This document shows, piece after piece, positions 28,552 to 37,271 of a stretch of DNA of 64,000 bases. Numbering within the stretch: the first letter of the stretch is position 1; every line of letters begins with the position of its first letter. Source of the stretch: Candidatus Dependentiae bacterium Noda2021 (GTDB taxonomy: Bacteria > Babelota > Babeliae > Babelales > Vermiphilaceae); NCBI GenBank assembly GCA_020886235.1, contig AP025250.1:248001-312000 (forward strand). The letters are read 5' to 3'. The translations under genes and the position numbers were made by a program. The notes under the pieces were generated by a model that saw only the letters and a list, made by a program, of their open reading frames with translations, had not been told where the DNA came from and did no database searches.

Positions 28552-28880
28552 ATATATATGACATAATCATTGGTCCGGTAATTTCCGATAAAGCTTACAA
28601 ATTAAATAAGATTGATAATAAGCTTGTTCTCAAAGTTCATCCTCATGCTAACAAACCTGCTGTTAAAGAAGCTTTAGAGAAGCTTTTCAATGTTAAAGTT
28701 GAAAAAGTAGGCATTGTGGTGCGCAAAGGAAAAAATAAAAATTTGCGCAGAGGTCAAACCACTACCGGAAAAATGAAAAAAATAGCATTTATTACCCTGA
28801 AAGAGGGTTACTCTCTTGATTTATTCAGTCAAGGCGGCAATCCAACCGTATCAGGTGAAGTTGCACAAGAGCAAGTATAA
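28542..28880 (+). CDS. rplW: 50S ribosomal protein uL23
   Basis: Tunnel-exit protein that docks trigger factor, SRP and SecYEG. The 112-residue sequence has IIIGPVISDKAYKL, LKVHPHANKPAVKEALEKLF, NVKVEKVGIVVRKGKNK and RRGQTTTGKMKKIAFITLKE. A C-terminal extension of about 15 residues (from SLDLFSQGGNP) goes beyond the usual end. The start ATG at 28542 lies inside the end of rplD, indicating translational coupling. Confidence 0.95.
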   Translation: MALNIYDIIIGPVISDKAYKLNKIDNKLVLKVHPHANKPAVKEALEKLFNVKVEKVGIVVRKGKNKNLRRGQTTTGKMKKIAFITLKEGYSLDLFSQGGNPTVSGEVAQEQV

Positions 28881-28903
28881 TTATAAGAATTTAAAGGTAA
28901 TAC

Positions 28904-29719
28904 ATGGCAATTGTAACCAGAAAGCCGCGTAATTCATCACTTCGCTTTCAGACATTCATGAATTCAAGTGACATAACTAAGACTAAGCCTGAAAAAAGTC
29001 TTGTTTATGGCTTAAAGAAAAAAGGCGGAAGAAACTCTTACGGAAGAATAACCGTGCGTCACCGTGGCGGTGGTGCTGTTCAAAAATATCGCATTATAGA
29101 TTTTAAACGATCAGAGCGCGATGTAATGGGCAAAATAGTTGCTATCGAATACGATCCAAACAGAAACGTTCGCATTGGATTGGTTCACTATGTTAATGGC
29201 GCTAAAAAATATATTTTGATGCCTCAGGGTTTGAGTGTTGGTAGCACTATCCTTGCAAGTGAAACTGCAGAAGCTCGTACCGGAAACTGCATGCCAGTTA
29301 GATTAATTCCTGTTGGTTTTATGATACATAATATTGAAATCAAACCAGGTTCAGGCGGTAAAATTGCACGTAGCGCAGGTGCTTCAGTTCAGTTAATGGC
29401 AAAATCTGAAGATTATGCCACATTGAAGATGCCATCCGGTGAAATTCGTATGGTTCCTTTAAACTGTTGGGCAACAATTGGTGTATTAGGTAATGCTGAT
29501 TACCAAAACATTAATTGGGGTAAAGCAGGACGTACACGTCATAGAGGTATTCGTCCAACCGTTCGCGGTATGGCTATGAACCCGGTTGATCACCCACACG
29601 GTGGTGGAGAAGGTCGTTCAAAGTCTGGATCACATCCAGTTTCTCCATGGGGTAAAGGTTGTAAGGGTACCAAAACAAGAACTCGTAAGAGTGATTTAAT
29701 AATTAAACGACGTAAGTAG
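28904..29719 (+). CDS. rplB: 50S ribosomal protein uL2
   Basis: Core large-subunit protein needed for peptidyl-transferase activity and subunit joining. The 271-residue protein includes GRITVRHRGGGAVQKYRIID, IEYDPNRNVRIGLVHYVNGA, KPGSGGKIARSAGASVQLMA and the functional histidine loop MNPVDHPHGGGEGRSKSG. The N-terminus is slightly shorter than in E. coli. A GGTAATAC lies before the ATG. rpsS follows after 13 nt. Confidence 0.97.
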   Translation: MAIVTRKPRNSSLRFQTFMNSSDITKTKPEKSLVYGLKKKGGRNSYGRITVRHRGGGAVQKYRIIDFKRSERDVMGKIVAIEYDPNRNVRIGLVHYVNGAKKYILMPQGLSVGSTILASETAEARTGNCMPVRLIPVGFMIHNIEIKPGSGGKIARSAGASVQLMAKSEDYATLKMPSGEIRMVPLNCWATIGVLGNADYQNINWGKAGRTRHRGIRPTVRGMAMNPVDHPHGGGEGRSKSGSHPVSPWGKGCKGTKTRTRKSDLIIKRRK

Positions 29720-29732
29720 GATAAGGTAAACG

Positions 29733-30014
29733 ATGGCAAGATCTATAAAAAAAGGTCCATATGTTGAACCTTCACTGATTGCTAAAGTTCAAAAGGCTAA
29801 ATCTGCAGGAAAAAAAGAGGCCATAAAGACATGGTCTCGCCGTAGTATGATTATTCCTGAATTTGTAGGGTTAACAATCGCCGTTCATAATGGAAAAAAA
29901 TTCATACCAGTTTTCGTAACTGAAAATATGGTTGGCCATTATTTAGGTGAGTTTTCACCAACCAGAACTTTTAGAGTTCACAGTGGACAAAGACAATCTG
30001 GGGCTTCTGAATAA
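29733..30014 (+). CDS. rpsS: 30S ribosomal protein uS19
   Basis: 30S head protein that bridges to the 50S subunit. The 93-residue sequence has [59 protein letters not shown] and [15 protein letters not shown]. After its stop there is an unusually long 94-nt gap before rplV, which contains a small hairpin (30073-30086), the largest break within the S10 section. Confidence 0.97.
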   Translation: MARSIKKGPYVEPSLIAKVQKAKSAGKKEAIKTWSRRSMIIPEFVGLTIAVHNGKKFIPVFVTENMVGHYLGEFSPTRTFRVHSGQRQSGASE

Positions 30015-30072
30015 TAAAACCAGTTGCTCATTGTCAATAAATTAGTTAAATTATAGTAATATAATCAAAATT

Positions 30073-30086
30073 AAGCCTAACGGCTT
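30073..30086 (+). promoter_or_regulatory. Small hairpin in the rpsS-rplV gap
   Basis: AAGCC-TAAC-GGCTT forms a perfect 5-bp stem with a 4-nt loop, followed by TATAAAAA rather than a T-run. It sits in the only sizeable gap of the S10 block. A TTGTCA near 30034 with TATAGT 15 nt later could be an internal promoter. Both readings are weak; the hairpin could be an attenuator or an RNA-processing site. Confidence 0.3.
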
Positions 30087-30108
30087 TATAAAAAACTTGA
30101 GGTTTAAG

Positions 30109-30456
30109 ATGCAGTTTGTTGCCAAGGCTCGCTATCTTCGCTTCTCTCCATATAAACTACGACCATTGGTTGATGTTATTAGAGGGAAAAATGTTGCGTA
30201 TGCCTTACATTGGCTCGCTACATATCCAGTAAAAAGAGCTATTCCAATAACCAAAATTATTGAATCAGCTGCGGCGAATGCTAAGAATTTGCAGGGATTG
30301 AATGCAGAAGGTCTCGTTATTAAAGACATTCGTGTAGATCAAGGTCCTATTGTGCGCTATTTCAAACCTGGTGCTATGGGGCGTGCAAATATTCAAAGAA
30401 AACGTTTTAGTCATATGAGTGTTATTGTTGAGCCAATTACTAGGAAAGAGGATTAG
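30109..30456 (+). CDS. rplV: 50S ribosomal protein uL22
   Basis: Its beta hairpin lines the exit tunnel. The 115-residue sequence has AKARYLRFSPYKLRPLVDVI, RGKNVAYALHWL, AANAKNLQGLNAEGLVIKDI and the C-terminal hairpin with GPIVRYFKPGAMGRANIQRK. I start at 30109 because a TTGAGG lies 6 nt upstream and the sequence begins MQFVAKARYL; an in-frame ATG at 30097 would overlap that ribosome binding site. Its stop is 1 nt before the rpsC start. Confidence 0.95.
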   Translation: MQFVAKARYLRFSPYKLRPLVDVIRGKNVAYALHWLATYPVKRAIPITKIIESAAANAKNLQGLNAEGLVIKDIRVDQGPIVRYFKPGAMGRANIQRKRFSHMSVIVEPITRKED

Positions 30457-30457
30457 C

Positions 30458-31090
30458 GTGGGACAAAAGGTTCATCCAAAAGGATTTCGACTTGGGGTTT
30501 ATTTAGGATGGGATTCTCGTTGGTTTGCAAGAGATTCTTACGGTAAAGAACTTCTAGAGGATTTGGCGATAAGACGATTCCTTAATTCAGCGTTAGATGA
30601 AGCTGAAGTGTCTAAAATTGAAATTGAAAAAGCTGGTGAAAGCGTTCGAATAGTTATTCATTCTGGCCGTCCCGGTATGGTAATTGGTAAAAAGGGTCAA
30701 GAAATTGAAACCCTTAGAAATCAATTAACTACTCATTTGAAGAAAAAGAATGTGGATATTTCGGTTCAAGAAGTTAAGAACCCTGAGCTTGACTCAACTA
30801 TTGTAGCAAAAGTGATTGCTGATCAGTTGGTTAAGCGAGTTAGCTTTAAAAAAGCTATGAAACGTGCTGCTATTTCAGCTATGAAATCAGGAGCTAAGGG
30901 AGTCAGAATATCTTGTGCAGGTCGACTAGGTGGTGCTGAAATAGCACGAGAAGAACAAACTTTTATAGGTTCGGTTCCCCTACATACATTGCGTGCTGAT
31001 GTTGATTACGGTGTTGCTGAGGCAAAAACAACATTCGGAATCATTGGTATCAAGGTGTGGATTTACAAAGGTGAATTTCAGCTTACTTGA
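30458..31090 (+). CDS. rpsC: 30S ribosomal protein uS3
   Basis: mRNA-entry protein with helicase activity together with S4 and S5. It begins GQKVHPKGFRLGVYLGWDSR behind a GTG start at 30458, 1 nt after rplV and with GAAAGAGG inside the rplV end as ribosome binding site. The KH domain has RIVIHSGRPGMVIGKKGQEI, and the C-terminal half has GAKGVRISCAGRLGGAEIAR and HTLRADVDYGVAEAKTTFG. At 210 residues it lacks the longer basic tail of some bacteria. Confidence 0.96.
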   Translation: MGQKVHPKGFRLGVYLGWDSRWFARDSYGKELLEDLAIRRFLNSALDEAEVSKIEIEKAGESVRIVIHSGRPGMVIGKKGQEIETLRNQLTTHLKKKNVDISVQEVKNPELDSTIVAKVIADQLVKRVSFKKAMKRAAISAMKSGAKGVRISCAGRLGGAEIAREEQTFIGSVPLHTLRADVDYGVAEAKTTFGIIGIKVWIYKGEFQLT

Positions 31091-31114
31091 TAATTAGCTT
31101 GAAAGAATACAATC

Positions 31115-31546
31115 ATGTTAATGCCTAAAAAAACAAAATTTAGAAAAATGCAAAAAGGTACCATGAAGGGTCGATCCAAAGGAGCACGAGATGTGTCTTT
31201 TGGAGAGTTTGGGCTAGAAGCCTTAGAACCTAAGTGGCTTACTGCGCAGCAAATTGAATCAATGCGTATTACAATTTCTCGTAAATTAAAAAAAGTTGGA
31301 AGACTTTATTTGCGAGTTTTCCCCGATAAACCAGTTACCAAAAAGCCTGCTGAAACACGTATGGGTAAAGGTAAAGGAAATCCAGAGTTGTGGGTTTCTG
31401 TTGTTAAGCGTGGTCGTGTAATCTGCGAAATTGCTGGATTGTCAGAAAATGAAGCACGTGAGGCTCTACAGGCAGCTGCTTATAAATTGCCGTTACGTAC
31501 TAAGTTTGTAAGAAAAGATGCTCAGCAGCAAGTATCTGTTGAATAA
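31115..31546 (+). CDS. rplP: 50S ribosomal protein uL16
   Basis: Organises the A-site tRNA binding region. The 143-residue sequence has [60 protein letters not shown] and [17 protein letters not shown]. The position corresponding to the hydroxylated arginine of E. coli L16 lies in the [11 protein letters not shown] loop, which is intact. Two in-frame ATGs (31115 and 31121) are possible starts. Confidence 0.96.
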   Translation: MLMPKKTKFRKMQKGTMKGRSKGARDVSFGEFGLEALEPKWLTAQQIESMRITISRKLKKVGRLYLRVFPDKPVTKKPAETRMGKGKGNPELWVSVVKRGRVICEIAGLSENEAREALQAAAYKLPLRTKFVRKDAQQQVSVE

Positions 31547-31566
31547 TAGTGGAATGGCGAAGTTTT

Positions 31567-31767
31567 ATGAAAATTAGCAAAATTAAAGAAGAATTTACTC
31601 AAATGTCTGTTGAGCAATTGACAGAAAAACTTGAGCACTTGCGAAGAGAACTTTTTAGTTTGCGACTTAATGCATCTACCGCGCATATCAAAGATTATTC
31701 ACAGTTCAAAAAAATACGTCGCAATATTGCTCGTGTTTTGACTATAAAAGGTCAAAAAGAGAGCTAG
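31567..31767 (+). CDS. rpmC: 50S ribosomal protein uL29
   Basis: Tunnel-exit protein next to uL23. The 66-residue two-helix sequence has EEFTQMSVEQLTEKLEHLRR, ELFSLRLNASTAHIKDYSQF and KKIRRNIARVLTI, the family pattern. I use the ATG at 31567, which begins MKISKIKEEF; the frame is open from 31549 but the extra residues are not conserved. The upstream sequence TGGCGAAGTTTT offers only a weak ribosome binding site, so translation may be coupled to rplP, 20 nt upstream. Confidence 0.93.
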   Translation: MKISKIKEEFTQMSVEQLTEKLEHLRRELFSLRLNASTAHIKDYSQFKKIRRNIARVLTIKGQKES

Positions 31768-31799
31768 AATAATTTATTGATAGATGAAAAGGTGCTTTA

Positions 31800-32084
31800 A
31801 TGGCTACAGAACAAATAAATAAAAAAACAAAAGTAGGTGTTGTTGTATCGGACAAGATGGACAAAACTATCGTTGTTGAAACAGAACGTGTATACAGACA
31901 CCCTGAGTTTAAGAGAATTCTTAAAACTAAAAAGAAATATAAAGTTCATGATGAGCAGGCGTTAGCAAAGCTTGGTGATATTGTTGAAATATACGAAGGC
32001 CGTCCTGCATCAAAGACAAAGTATATGTACTTGATGCGTGTAATTAAGCCATCTGCATCGGTTACCAGAAGCAGTGGGGAATAA
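31800..32084 (+). CDS. rpsQ: 30S ribosomal protein uS17
   Basis: Primary 16S rRNA binder of the 5' domain. The 94-residue sequence has [60 protein letters not shown] and [12 protein letters not shown], the standard OB-fold order. An AAGGTGCTTTA precedes the start. rplN begins 2 nt after its stop. Confidence 0.96.
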   Translation: MATEQINKKTKVGVVVSDKMDKTIVVETERVYRHPEFKRILKTKKKYKVHDEQALAKLGDIVEIYEGRPASKTKYMYLMRVIKPSASVTRSSGE

Positions 32085-32086
32085 CA

Positions 32087-32452
32087 ATGGTTCAAAAACA
32101 AACAAGATTAAAAGTTGCTGATAACTCTGGTGCAAAAGAACTAATGGTAATTGAAGTCATTGGTTCAACCAGAAAACGATTTGCTTATTTGGGAGAAGAG
32201 GTAACTTGCTCAGTTAAGGAAGCTATTCCTGGCGGTGTCGTGAAAAAGAAGCAAATTGTAAGGGCCGTTCTAGTAAGAACAGCAAAAGAATGTAAGCGCG
32301 AAGATGGTAGTTATATACGCTTTGATGAAAATGCTGCAGTTATCATTAAAGATGGTGAACCAGTAGGAACGCGTATATTTGGTCCGGTGGCTCGTGAAGT
32401 TAGAGCTAAAGGATTTTCAAAAATCATTTCATTAGCGCCCGAAGTGTTATAG
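32087..32452 (+). CDS. rplN: 50S ribosomal protein uL14
   Basis: Intersubunit-bridge protein and docking site of RsfS. The 121-residue sequence has [80 protein letters not shown] and [20 protein letters not shown]. All signature positions are present and the length is standard. It starts 2 nt after rpsQ and ends 8 nt before rplX. Confidence 0.97.
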   Translation: MVQKQTRLKVADNSGAKELMVIEVIGSTRKRFAYLGEEVTCSVKEAIPGGVVKKKQIVRAVLVRTAKECKREDGSYIRFDENAAVIIKDGEPVGTRIFGPVAREVRAKGFSKIISLAPEVL

Positions 32453-32460
32453 AGGATTTT

Positions 32461-32775
32461 ATGGTAGCGCGTATTAAAAAAAATGACTCAGTCATTGTTT
32501 TATCAGGCAAAGATAAAGGAAAGACCGGTACGGTAATCGAATATTTGCCTACTGAAGGCCAAGTATTGGTTAAGGGAATTGGTATCATGACTCGTCACTT
32601 AAAAGCTCGTAAGCAAGGTGACGTTTCAGGAATCAAGAAAACCGAATCTTATCTAGATGCATCTAGAGTAATGCCTATTTGCACTCAGTGCCAAAAACCA
32701 TGTCGAGTTAACAGCAAGCTTCTTGAAGGCGAAAAAAAAGCGCGTACATGCAACAGATGCAATGACGTGTTTTAA
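32461..32775 (+). CDS. rplX: 50S ribosomal protein uL24 with C-terminal zinc ribbon
   Basis: Assembly-initiating protein with an N-terminal KOW motif ([20 protein letters not shown]). The 104-residue protein carries a C-terminal four-cysteine knuckle ([20 protein letters not shown] and CNRCNDVF), a zinc-ribbon form found in many but not all bacteria. This matches the zinc-binding forms of uS14 and bL36 in the same operon, so the cell appears to use the zinc versions of these proteins. Confidence 0.95.
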   Translation: MVARIKKNDSVIVLSGKDKGKTGTVIEYLPTEGQVLVKGIGIMTRHLKARKQGDVSGIKKTESYLDASRVMPICTQCQKPCRVNSKLLEGEKKARTCNRCNDVF

Positions 32776-32800
32776 GAAATACAGGGTTTAAGGATTTACA

Positions 32801-33349
32801 ATGGCAAAAGCTCGTCTAGAAGAGATATATAACAGTGAGATTCGTTCTCAATTAATGACCAAGCTTGGTTTGTCCAACGTTATGGAAATACCTAAGCTTG
32901 AGAAAATTGTGCTTAATGTGGGCGTTGGTAAAGACGCGGTATCTGATAGCAAGGTATTTGATCCTGTTATTAAGGCATTGACACAAATTGCTGGTCAAGC
33001 ACCAGTAAAAACGTTGGCCCGCACATCTATTGCAGGGTTCAAATTAAGAAAAGGTATGCCTCTTGGTGTGCGCGTAACATTGCGTAAACAAAGAATGTAT
33101 GAGTTTCTTGATAGATTAATTAATTTGGCATTACCAAAAGTTCGTGATTTCCAAGGTGTTCCAACTAAGTTTGATGGACGTGGAAACTATAATCTTGGTA
33201 TCAAAGAATGGATTATTTTTCCTGAAATTTCTTATGAAATAGCAGAAAAAGTCTATGGTCTTAATGTAACAATATGCACCAGCGCTAAATCTGATGAGCA
33301 TGGACTTGAATTGTTAAAAAGTTTCGGCATGCCATTTCGTCGTGCATAA
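32801..33349 (+). CDS. rplE: 50S ribosomal protein uL5
   Basis: Binds 5S rRNA and contacts P-site tRNA and S13. The 182-residue sequence has NVMEIPKLEKIVLNVGVG, AGQAPVKTLARTSIAGFKLR, KGMPLGVRVTLRKQRMYEFL, RLINLALPKVRDFQGVP and FDGRGNYNLGIKEWIIFPEI. All five conserved blocks are in order and length is standard. An AAGGATTTACA stands before the ATG. Confidence 0.97.
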   Translation: MAKARLEEIYNSEIRSQLMTKLGLSNVMEIPKLEKIVLNVGVGKDAVSDSKVFDPVIKALTQIAGQAPVKTLARTSIAGFKLRKGMPLGVRVTLRKQRMYEFLDRLINLALPKVRDFQGVPTKFDGRGNYNLGIKEWIIFPEISYEIAEKVYGLNVTICTSAKSDEHGLELLKSFGMPFRRA

Positions 33350-33375
33350 ATAATTTATGAATTAAGGAAATCAGA

Positions 33376-33561
33376 ATGGCCAGAAAGGCATTAATAGAAA
33401 AATCAAACAGCACACCGAAATTTCCAGTAAGAGCAAAAAACCGCTGTAAATTGTGTGGCAGACCGCGTGGATATTTAAGAATGTTCATGATGTGTCGTCT
33501 TTGTTTTAGAAAATTAGCACTCCAGGGAATGCTTCCTGGTGTGAAAAAAACAAGTTGGTAA
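33376..33561 (+). CDS. rpsN: 30S ribosomal protein uS14, zinc-binding type Z
   Basis: 30S head protein. At 61 residues, with [20 protein letters not shown] providing two CxxC pairs for zinc, it is the short zinc-binding form (type Z), not the longer zinc-free type. The C-terminal [18 protein letters not shown] is canonical. Species that must cope with zinc starvation often carry a second, zinc-free copy; none is visible in this window. Confidence 0.96.
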   Translation: MARKALIEKSNSTPKFPVRAKNRCKLCGRPRGYLRMFMMCRLCFRKLALQGMLPGVKKTSW

Positions 33562-33583
33562 TTTTGCGACTGAAAGGATTTTA

Positions 33584-33979
33584 ATGTCAGTTGATGTGAT
33601 TGGAAATTTTTTAACGATTATTAGAAACGGCGTAATGGCTTCAAAGCCTTGGATAGTTGCTCCGTATTCAAAAGTTAAGCTTGATTTAGCAGCAATACTT
33701 AAAGATGAAGGTTTTATTAGAGACTTTCATGTTGTTGAATCTGATTCAGTAAAAAAGGAAATTAAAGTTTTCCTAAAATATGTAAATGGTGAATCAGTTA
33801 TTCACGAGATTAAAAGAATAAGTAAGCCTGGAAGACGTGATTATGTTGGTGCTAAAGCGATTAGACCTGTTATTGGTGGCTTAGGATTGTCAATTCTTAC
33901 CACAAGTCATGGTGTTATATCAAATCGTAAAGCAAAAGAATTAGGCGTTGGCGGCGAAGTGCTTTGCACCGTTTGGTAA
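33584..33979 (+). CDS. rpsH: 30S ribosomal protein uS8
   Basis: Binds the central domain of 16S rRNA. The 131-residue sequence has the N-terminal domain (VIGNFLTIIRNGVMASKPWI, LDLAAILKDEGFIRDFHV) and the C-terminal block RISKPGRRDYVGAKAIRPVI, GGLGLSILTTSHGVISNRKA and KELGVGGEVLCTVW. In E. coli S8 represses the spc operon by binding near rplE; no such structure was checked. A GAAAGGATTTTA lies before the ATG. Confidence 0.96.
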   Translation: MSVDVIGNFLTIIRNGVMASKPWIVAPYSKVKLDLAAILKDEGFIRDFHVVESDSVKKEIKVFLKYVNGESVIHEIKRISKPGRRDYVGAKAIRPVIGGLGLSILTTSHGVISNRKAKELGVGGEVLCTVW

Positions 33980-33993
33980 TTTAAAGGTTAGCT

Positions 33994-34551
33994 ATGTCAA
34001 AGATTGGAAGAAGACCCATTGATATTCAAGGGGTTCAAGTTGAAATTAAGGGACAAGAATTGCATTACAAAGGTAAAAAAGCCTCTGGTGTGCATGTATT
34101 GCCTGACTTTTTAAAAGCTGATGTAAAAGATAATGTATTAGTTATCACCGCTAAAAATGCCAGCGATAAATCTATGAGTGCCCGCGAGATTAATAAAGAG
34201 TGGGGCTTAAATCGAGCGTTGCTGTTTAATAAAATTAAAGGTGCTCAAGCTGAATTTGAAAAACAAGTTCAAATTACCGGACTTGGTTTTAAAGCTGCTG
34301 TTTCAGGTTCGAAAGTCGTTTTTTCTTTAGGGTATAGCCACAAGATCGACTTTAATTTGCCTGAAGGAGTAACTCTAGATGTGGACAAATCAGGCCAAAA
34401 ATTACTCTTTAAGTCTTCTAACAAAGAGTTGGTTGGTTTGGTATGTAGTAAGGTAAGATCATTGCGCGCGCCAGAGCCATACAAAGGCACAGGTATTCGC
34501 GTGGGTGATGAAGTCATTGTACGTAAAGCAGGTAAAACAAAAGCTTCATAA
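33994..34551 (+). CDS. rplF: 50S ribosomal protein uL6
   Basis: Sits near the factor-binding site and sarcin-ricin loop. The 185-residue sequence has SKIGRRPIDIQGVQVEIKGQ, the middle AQAEFEKQVQITGLGFKAAV, SLGYSHKIDFNLPEGVTLDV and the C-terminal APEPYKGTGIRVGDEVIVRK with KAGKTKAS. Two tandem uL6 folds are recognisable. It follows rpsH by 14 nt. Confidence 0.96.
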   Translation: MSKIGRRPIDIQGVQVEIKGQELHYKGKKASGVHVLPDFLKADVKDNVLVITAKNASDKSMSAREINKEWGLNRALLFNKIKGAQAEFEKQVQITGLGFKAAVSGSKVVFSLGYSHKIDFNLPEGVTLDVDKSGQKLLFKSSNKELVGLVCSKVRSLRAPEPYKGTGIRVGDEVIVRKAGKTKAS

Positions 34552-34578
34552 GTAGCTTGAAACATATTAGGTAGCAAA

Positions 34579-34944
34579 ATGAGCTTGATCAAAAAAATAG
34601 AATCAAGAAAAAAACGCAGACAGTTGCGTGTAAGAAGCCGTATTAAATCGGTTGCTGTACACCCACGTGTTTCTGTTTTTAAAAGTTTAAATCATATATA
34701 CGCACAAATCATTGATGATTCATTGCAAACAACCTTACTTAGTTGTTCTTCTATTGAATTAGAAAAAGCTAATAAAGCATCAGGCGACAAAAAAGAAGTT
34801 GCTAAAGCTGTTGGCGCTGAATTGGCACGTAAAGCTAAAGAGCGCGGAATCGAAGCGGTTGTATTTGATCGCGGATGTTTCTTGTATCACGGTCGCATTA
34901 AGGCGCTTGCTGATGGATTACGTGACGGCGGTTTACAGGTTTGA
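34579..34944 (+). CDS. rplR: 50S ribosomal protein uL18
   Basis: Binds 5S rRNA with uL5. The 121-residue sequence has KKRRQLRVRSRIK near the N-terminus, RVSVFKSLNHIYAQIIDDSL, KEVAKAVGAELARKAKERGI and the end VVFDRGCFLYHGRIKALADG, LRDGGLQV. All blocks match the family. rpsE follows after 21 nt. Confidence 0.96.
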   Translation: MSLIKKIESRKKRRQLRVRSRIKSVAVHPRVSVFKSLNHIYAQIIDDSLQTTLLSCSSIELEKANKASGDKKEVAKAVGAELARKAKERGIEAVVFDRGCFLYHGRIKALADGLRDGGLQV

Positions 34945-34965
34945 TCTTTATAGCTGGGATTTATA

Positions 34966-35499
34966 ATGACAGAAAATAAAAGTGACATCAAAAAAAAATC
35001 TTCTAATTTTGTAGATTTTGTAGTGTATGTAGGTCGTGTTACTACAGTAACCAAAGGCGGAAAAAGATTTTCTTTTAACGCTCTTGTTGTTTCAGGCGAT
35101 CAACAAGGACACGTTGGTATTGGTTTAGGTAAAAGTAAAGAAGTAGCGCTTGCTATTGCTAAAGCAACCAACCAAGCTAGAAAAAATTTAATACCTGTTA
35201 CCTTGCGTGGAACAACCGTTCCTTATGACGTCTTAGGAAAACATGGTTCAAGCCAAGTTGTAATTAGACCTGCTTATCGTGGTACTGGTGTTATTGCCGG
35301 TGGCGCAGTTAGATCAGTAATGGAAGCAGCGGGAATTAAAGATGTATTAACCAAATCTATTGGTTCATCAAATCGTCAAAACGTAGTTAAGGCAACCTTA
35401 AATGCGTTAGCTAAATTACGTTCAGCAAGCGATTTGGCAAAATTACGTGGTAAATCAATAGAAGAAATGGTTGGGAGCAAAAAACATGTTAGCGCTTAA
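34966..35499 (+). CDS. rpsE: 30S ribosomal protein uS5
   Basis: Decoding-fidelity and mRNA-entry protein. The 177-residue sequence has VVYVGRVTTVTKGGKRFSFN, ALVVSGDQQGHVGIGLGKSK, VTLRGTTVPYDVLGKHGSSQ, PAYRGTGVIAGGAVRSVMEA and AGIKDVLTKSIGSSNRQNVV. The first glycine-rich loop associated with spectinomycin sensitivity is intact. The gene for uL30 (rpmD), usually next, is missing; instead the rplO start lies 14 nt inside the rpsE 3' end. Confidence 0.96.
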   Translation: MTENKSDIKKKSSNFVDFVVYVGRVTTVTKGGKRFSFNALVVSGDQQGHVGIGLGKSKEVALAIAKATNQARKNLIPVTLRGTTVPYDVLGKHGSSQVVIRPAYRGTGVIAGGAVRSVMEAAGIKDVLTKSIGSSNRQNVVKATLNALAKLRSASDLAKLRGKSIEEMVGSKKHVSA

Positions 35500-35953
35500 T
35501 AATTTATCATCAGCGGGAAAAAAGAGAAAGCGCATTGGTCGTGGTGGTGAGCGTGGTGGAACTTCAGGAAGAGGTGGCAAAGGTCAAACTGCCCGTTCAG
35601 GCGGATCTACTCGTCCTGGATTTGAAGGTGGACAAACTCCTCTTTACAGACGTTTACCAAAACGTGGATTTAATAATTTCGAGTTTCAAAAAACTATTGT
35701 TACCGTAAATATTGATACTCTTGATAAAGCATTTGATAATGGTGCGGTGGTTGATGCCAACGTATTATTAGAAAAAGGTCTCATCAAAGTAAGAAAATGC
35801 TTACAAGGTACCAACAAAAGATTTTTTGTTAAAATTCTTGGTAATGGATCATTAACAAAAAATATAACAGTAATGGCTGATGCTTTTAGCGAATCAGCAA
35901 AAAAAGCTATTGAAAATTCTGGTGGACAGGTGAGATTAACTAAGGAGATGTGA
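35486..35953 (+). CDS. rplO: 50S ribosomal protein uL15
   Basis: Late-assembly large-subunit protein. The 155-residue sequence begins with MLALNNLSSAGKKRKRIGRG, then the glycine/arginine block GERGGTSGRGGKGQTARSGG and RPGFEGGQTPLYRRLPKRGF. I use the ATG at 35486, with GGGAGC upstream; a longer in-frame start at 35471 would add five residues. The gene overlaps rpsE and directly replaces the usual rpsE-rpmD-rplO order. secY begins 4 nt after its stop. Confidence 0.95.
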   Translation: MLALNNLSSAGKKRKRIGRGGERGGTSGRGGKGQTARSGGSTRPGFEGGQTPLYRRLPKRGFNNFEFQKTIVTVNIDTLDKAFDNGAVVDANVLLEKGLIKVRKCLQGTNKRFFVKILGNGSLTKNITVMADAFSESAKKAIENSGGQVRLTKEM

Positions 35954-35957
35954 AGCA

Positions 35958-37271
35958 GTGGTTTCGTTTGCAAACTTTCTTAATATATTTTCGATATCTG
36001 AGTTGAGAAAAAAAATCTTCATAACGTTGGGAATGATATTAGTGTACCGTTTAGGTGCACACATTCCTGTAATTGGTGTGGACGTTAACGCGTTACACCA
36101 ATTTATGCAAGAAAAATCAGTTCTTGGTGGCTTACTAAGCTACATTGATCTATTTTCGGGCGGTATGTTAAAAGAGTGTACGCTTTTTGCGTTAGGTGTG
36201 ATGCCCTATATCACTGCTTCTATTATGATGCAGTTGTTGAGCATGACACTACCATCTTTTGAGCAACTGTCCAAAGATGGTGAATATGGCAGAAAAATTT
36301 TAAACCAATACACAAGATATTTAGCTCTTGTAGTCAGTGTGGTGCAAGGAATAAGTTATGCGTTTCTTCTAGAGCGTAATAATTTTGTTGTTGACCCAGG
36401 CTGGGCTTTTAGGTTTATGTTTGTTCTTTCGTTGAGCGTAGGATCAATGTTTGTTATGTGGCTTGGCGAGCAAATATCATTATTTGGTCTTGGAAACGGA
36501 AGTTCTATAATCATTTTTTCAGGAATCGTGTCCCGCTTTCCAACTGATATATTTTCAACAATTTATCAGGTTCAGCAAGGATTGGTCAGTGGCGCTGTGG
36601 CACTACTTGTATTTGCTTTTTTCATACTTATTGCCGCATGTATTGTTTTTCTTGAAAAAGGAGAACGAAAAATACCGGTACAATACACACGTCGCGTCGT
36701 AGGCCAACGTGTCTATGGTGGTCAAAGCACTTACATACCCTTTAAAATTAACGTTCCTGGTGTTATGCCGGTTATTTTTGCAGGGGCAGTACTCAACGTT
36801 CCTATGTTTTTAGCAGCTATGTTGTCTGAAAAATTTGCTTTTTTCAAAATGATTTCAGAGAGTATGGTTCCTACTGGTCTTTTATACAACGTTTTTGAAT
36901 TTATTCTTATTATCTTCTTCTCATTTTTTTATACAGCTTTAGTTTATAATCCCGATGAGTTGGCTGATAATATTAAAAAAAGCGGTGGATTTATTCCTGG
37001 TATTAGACCCGGTAGAAAAACATCTGAGTTTTTCAATTATATATTAACTAGAATTGGTCTTGTTGGTGCTATTTATTTAGCAATTTTAGCGTTGTTGCCT
37101 AACATTGTACGTATGTTTGTAAACGTGCCATTTAATATCGGTGGGACATCTCTTCTTATAGTTGTCGGTGTTGCTATGGATATGGCCGCTCAAATCGAAT
37201 CGTACTTAATTGAGCACCGCTATGAGGGCTTTTTAACATCTGGTAGAATTAAAGCAAGGGGCGCTCGTTGA
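35958..37271 (+). CDS. secY: Preprotein translocase subunit SecY
   Basis: Central pore of the SecYEG translocon. The 437-residue protein has ten predicted membrane segments. Motifs include VYRLGAHIPVIGVD, DLFSGGMLKECTLFALGVMP, NQYTRYLALVVSVVQG, and the cytoplasmic loop RKIPVQYTRRVVGQRVYGGQ, with IPFKINVPGVMPVIFAG. Start is GTG at 35958 after GGAGATG in the rplO end. Its stop overlaps the adk start by 4 nt. Confidence 0.96.
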   Translation: MVSFANFLNIFSISELRKKIFITLGMILVYRLGAHIPVIGVDVNALHQFMQEKSVLGGLLSYIDLFSGGMLKECTLFALGVMPYITASIMMQLLSMTLPSFEQLSKDGEYGRKILNQYTRYLALVVSVVQGISYAFLLERNNFVVDPGWAFRFMFVLSLSVGSMFVMWLGEQISLFGLGNGSSIIIFSGIVSRFPTDIFSTIYQVQQGLVSGAVALLVFAFFILIAACIVFLEKGERKIPVQYTRRVVGQRVYGGQSTYIPFKINVPGVMPVIFAGAVLNVPMFLAAMLSEKFAFFKMISESMVPTGLLYNVFEFILIIFFSFFYTALVYNPDELADNIKKSGGFIPGIRPGRKTSEFFNYILTRIGLVGAIYLAILALLPNIVRMFVNVPFNIGGTSLLIVVGVAMDMAAQIESYLIEHRYEGFLTSGRIKARGAR

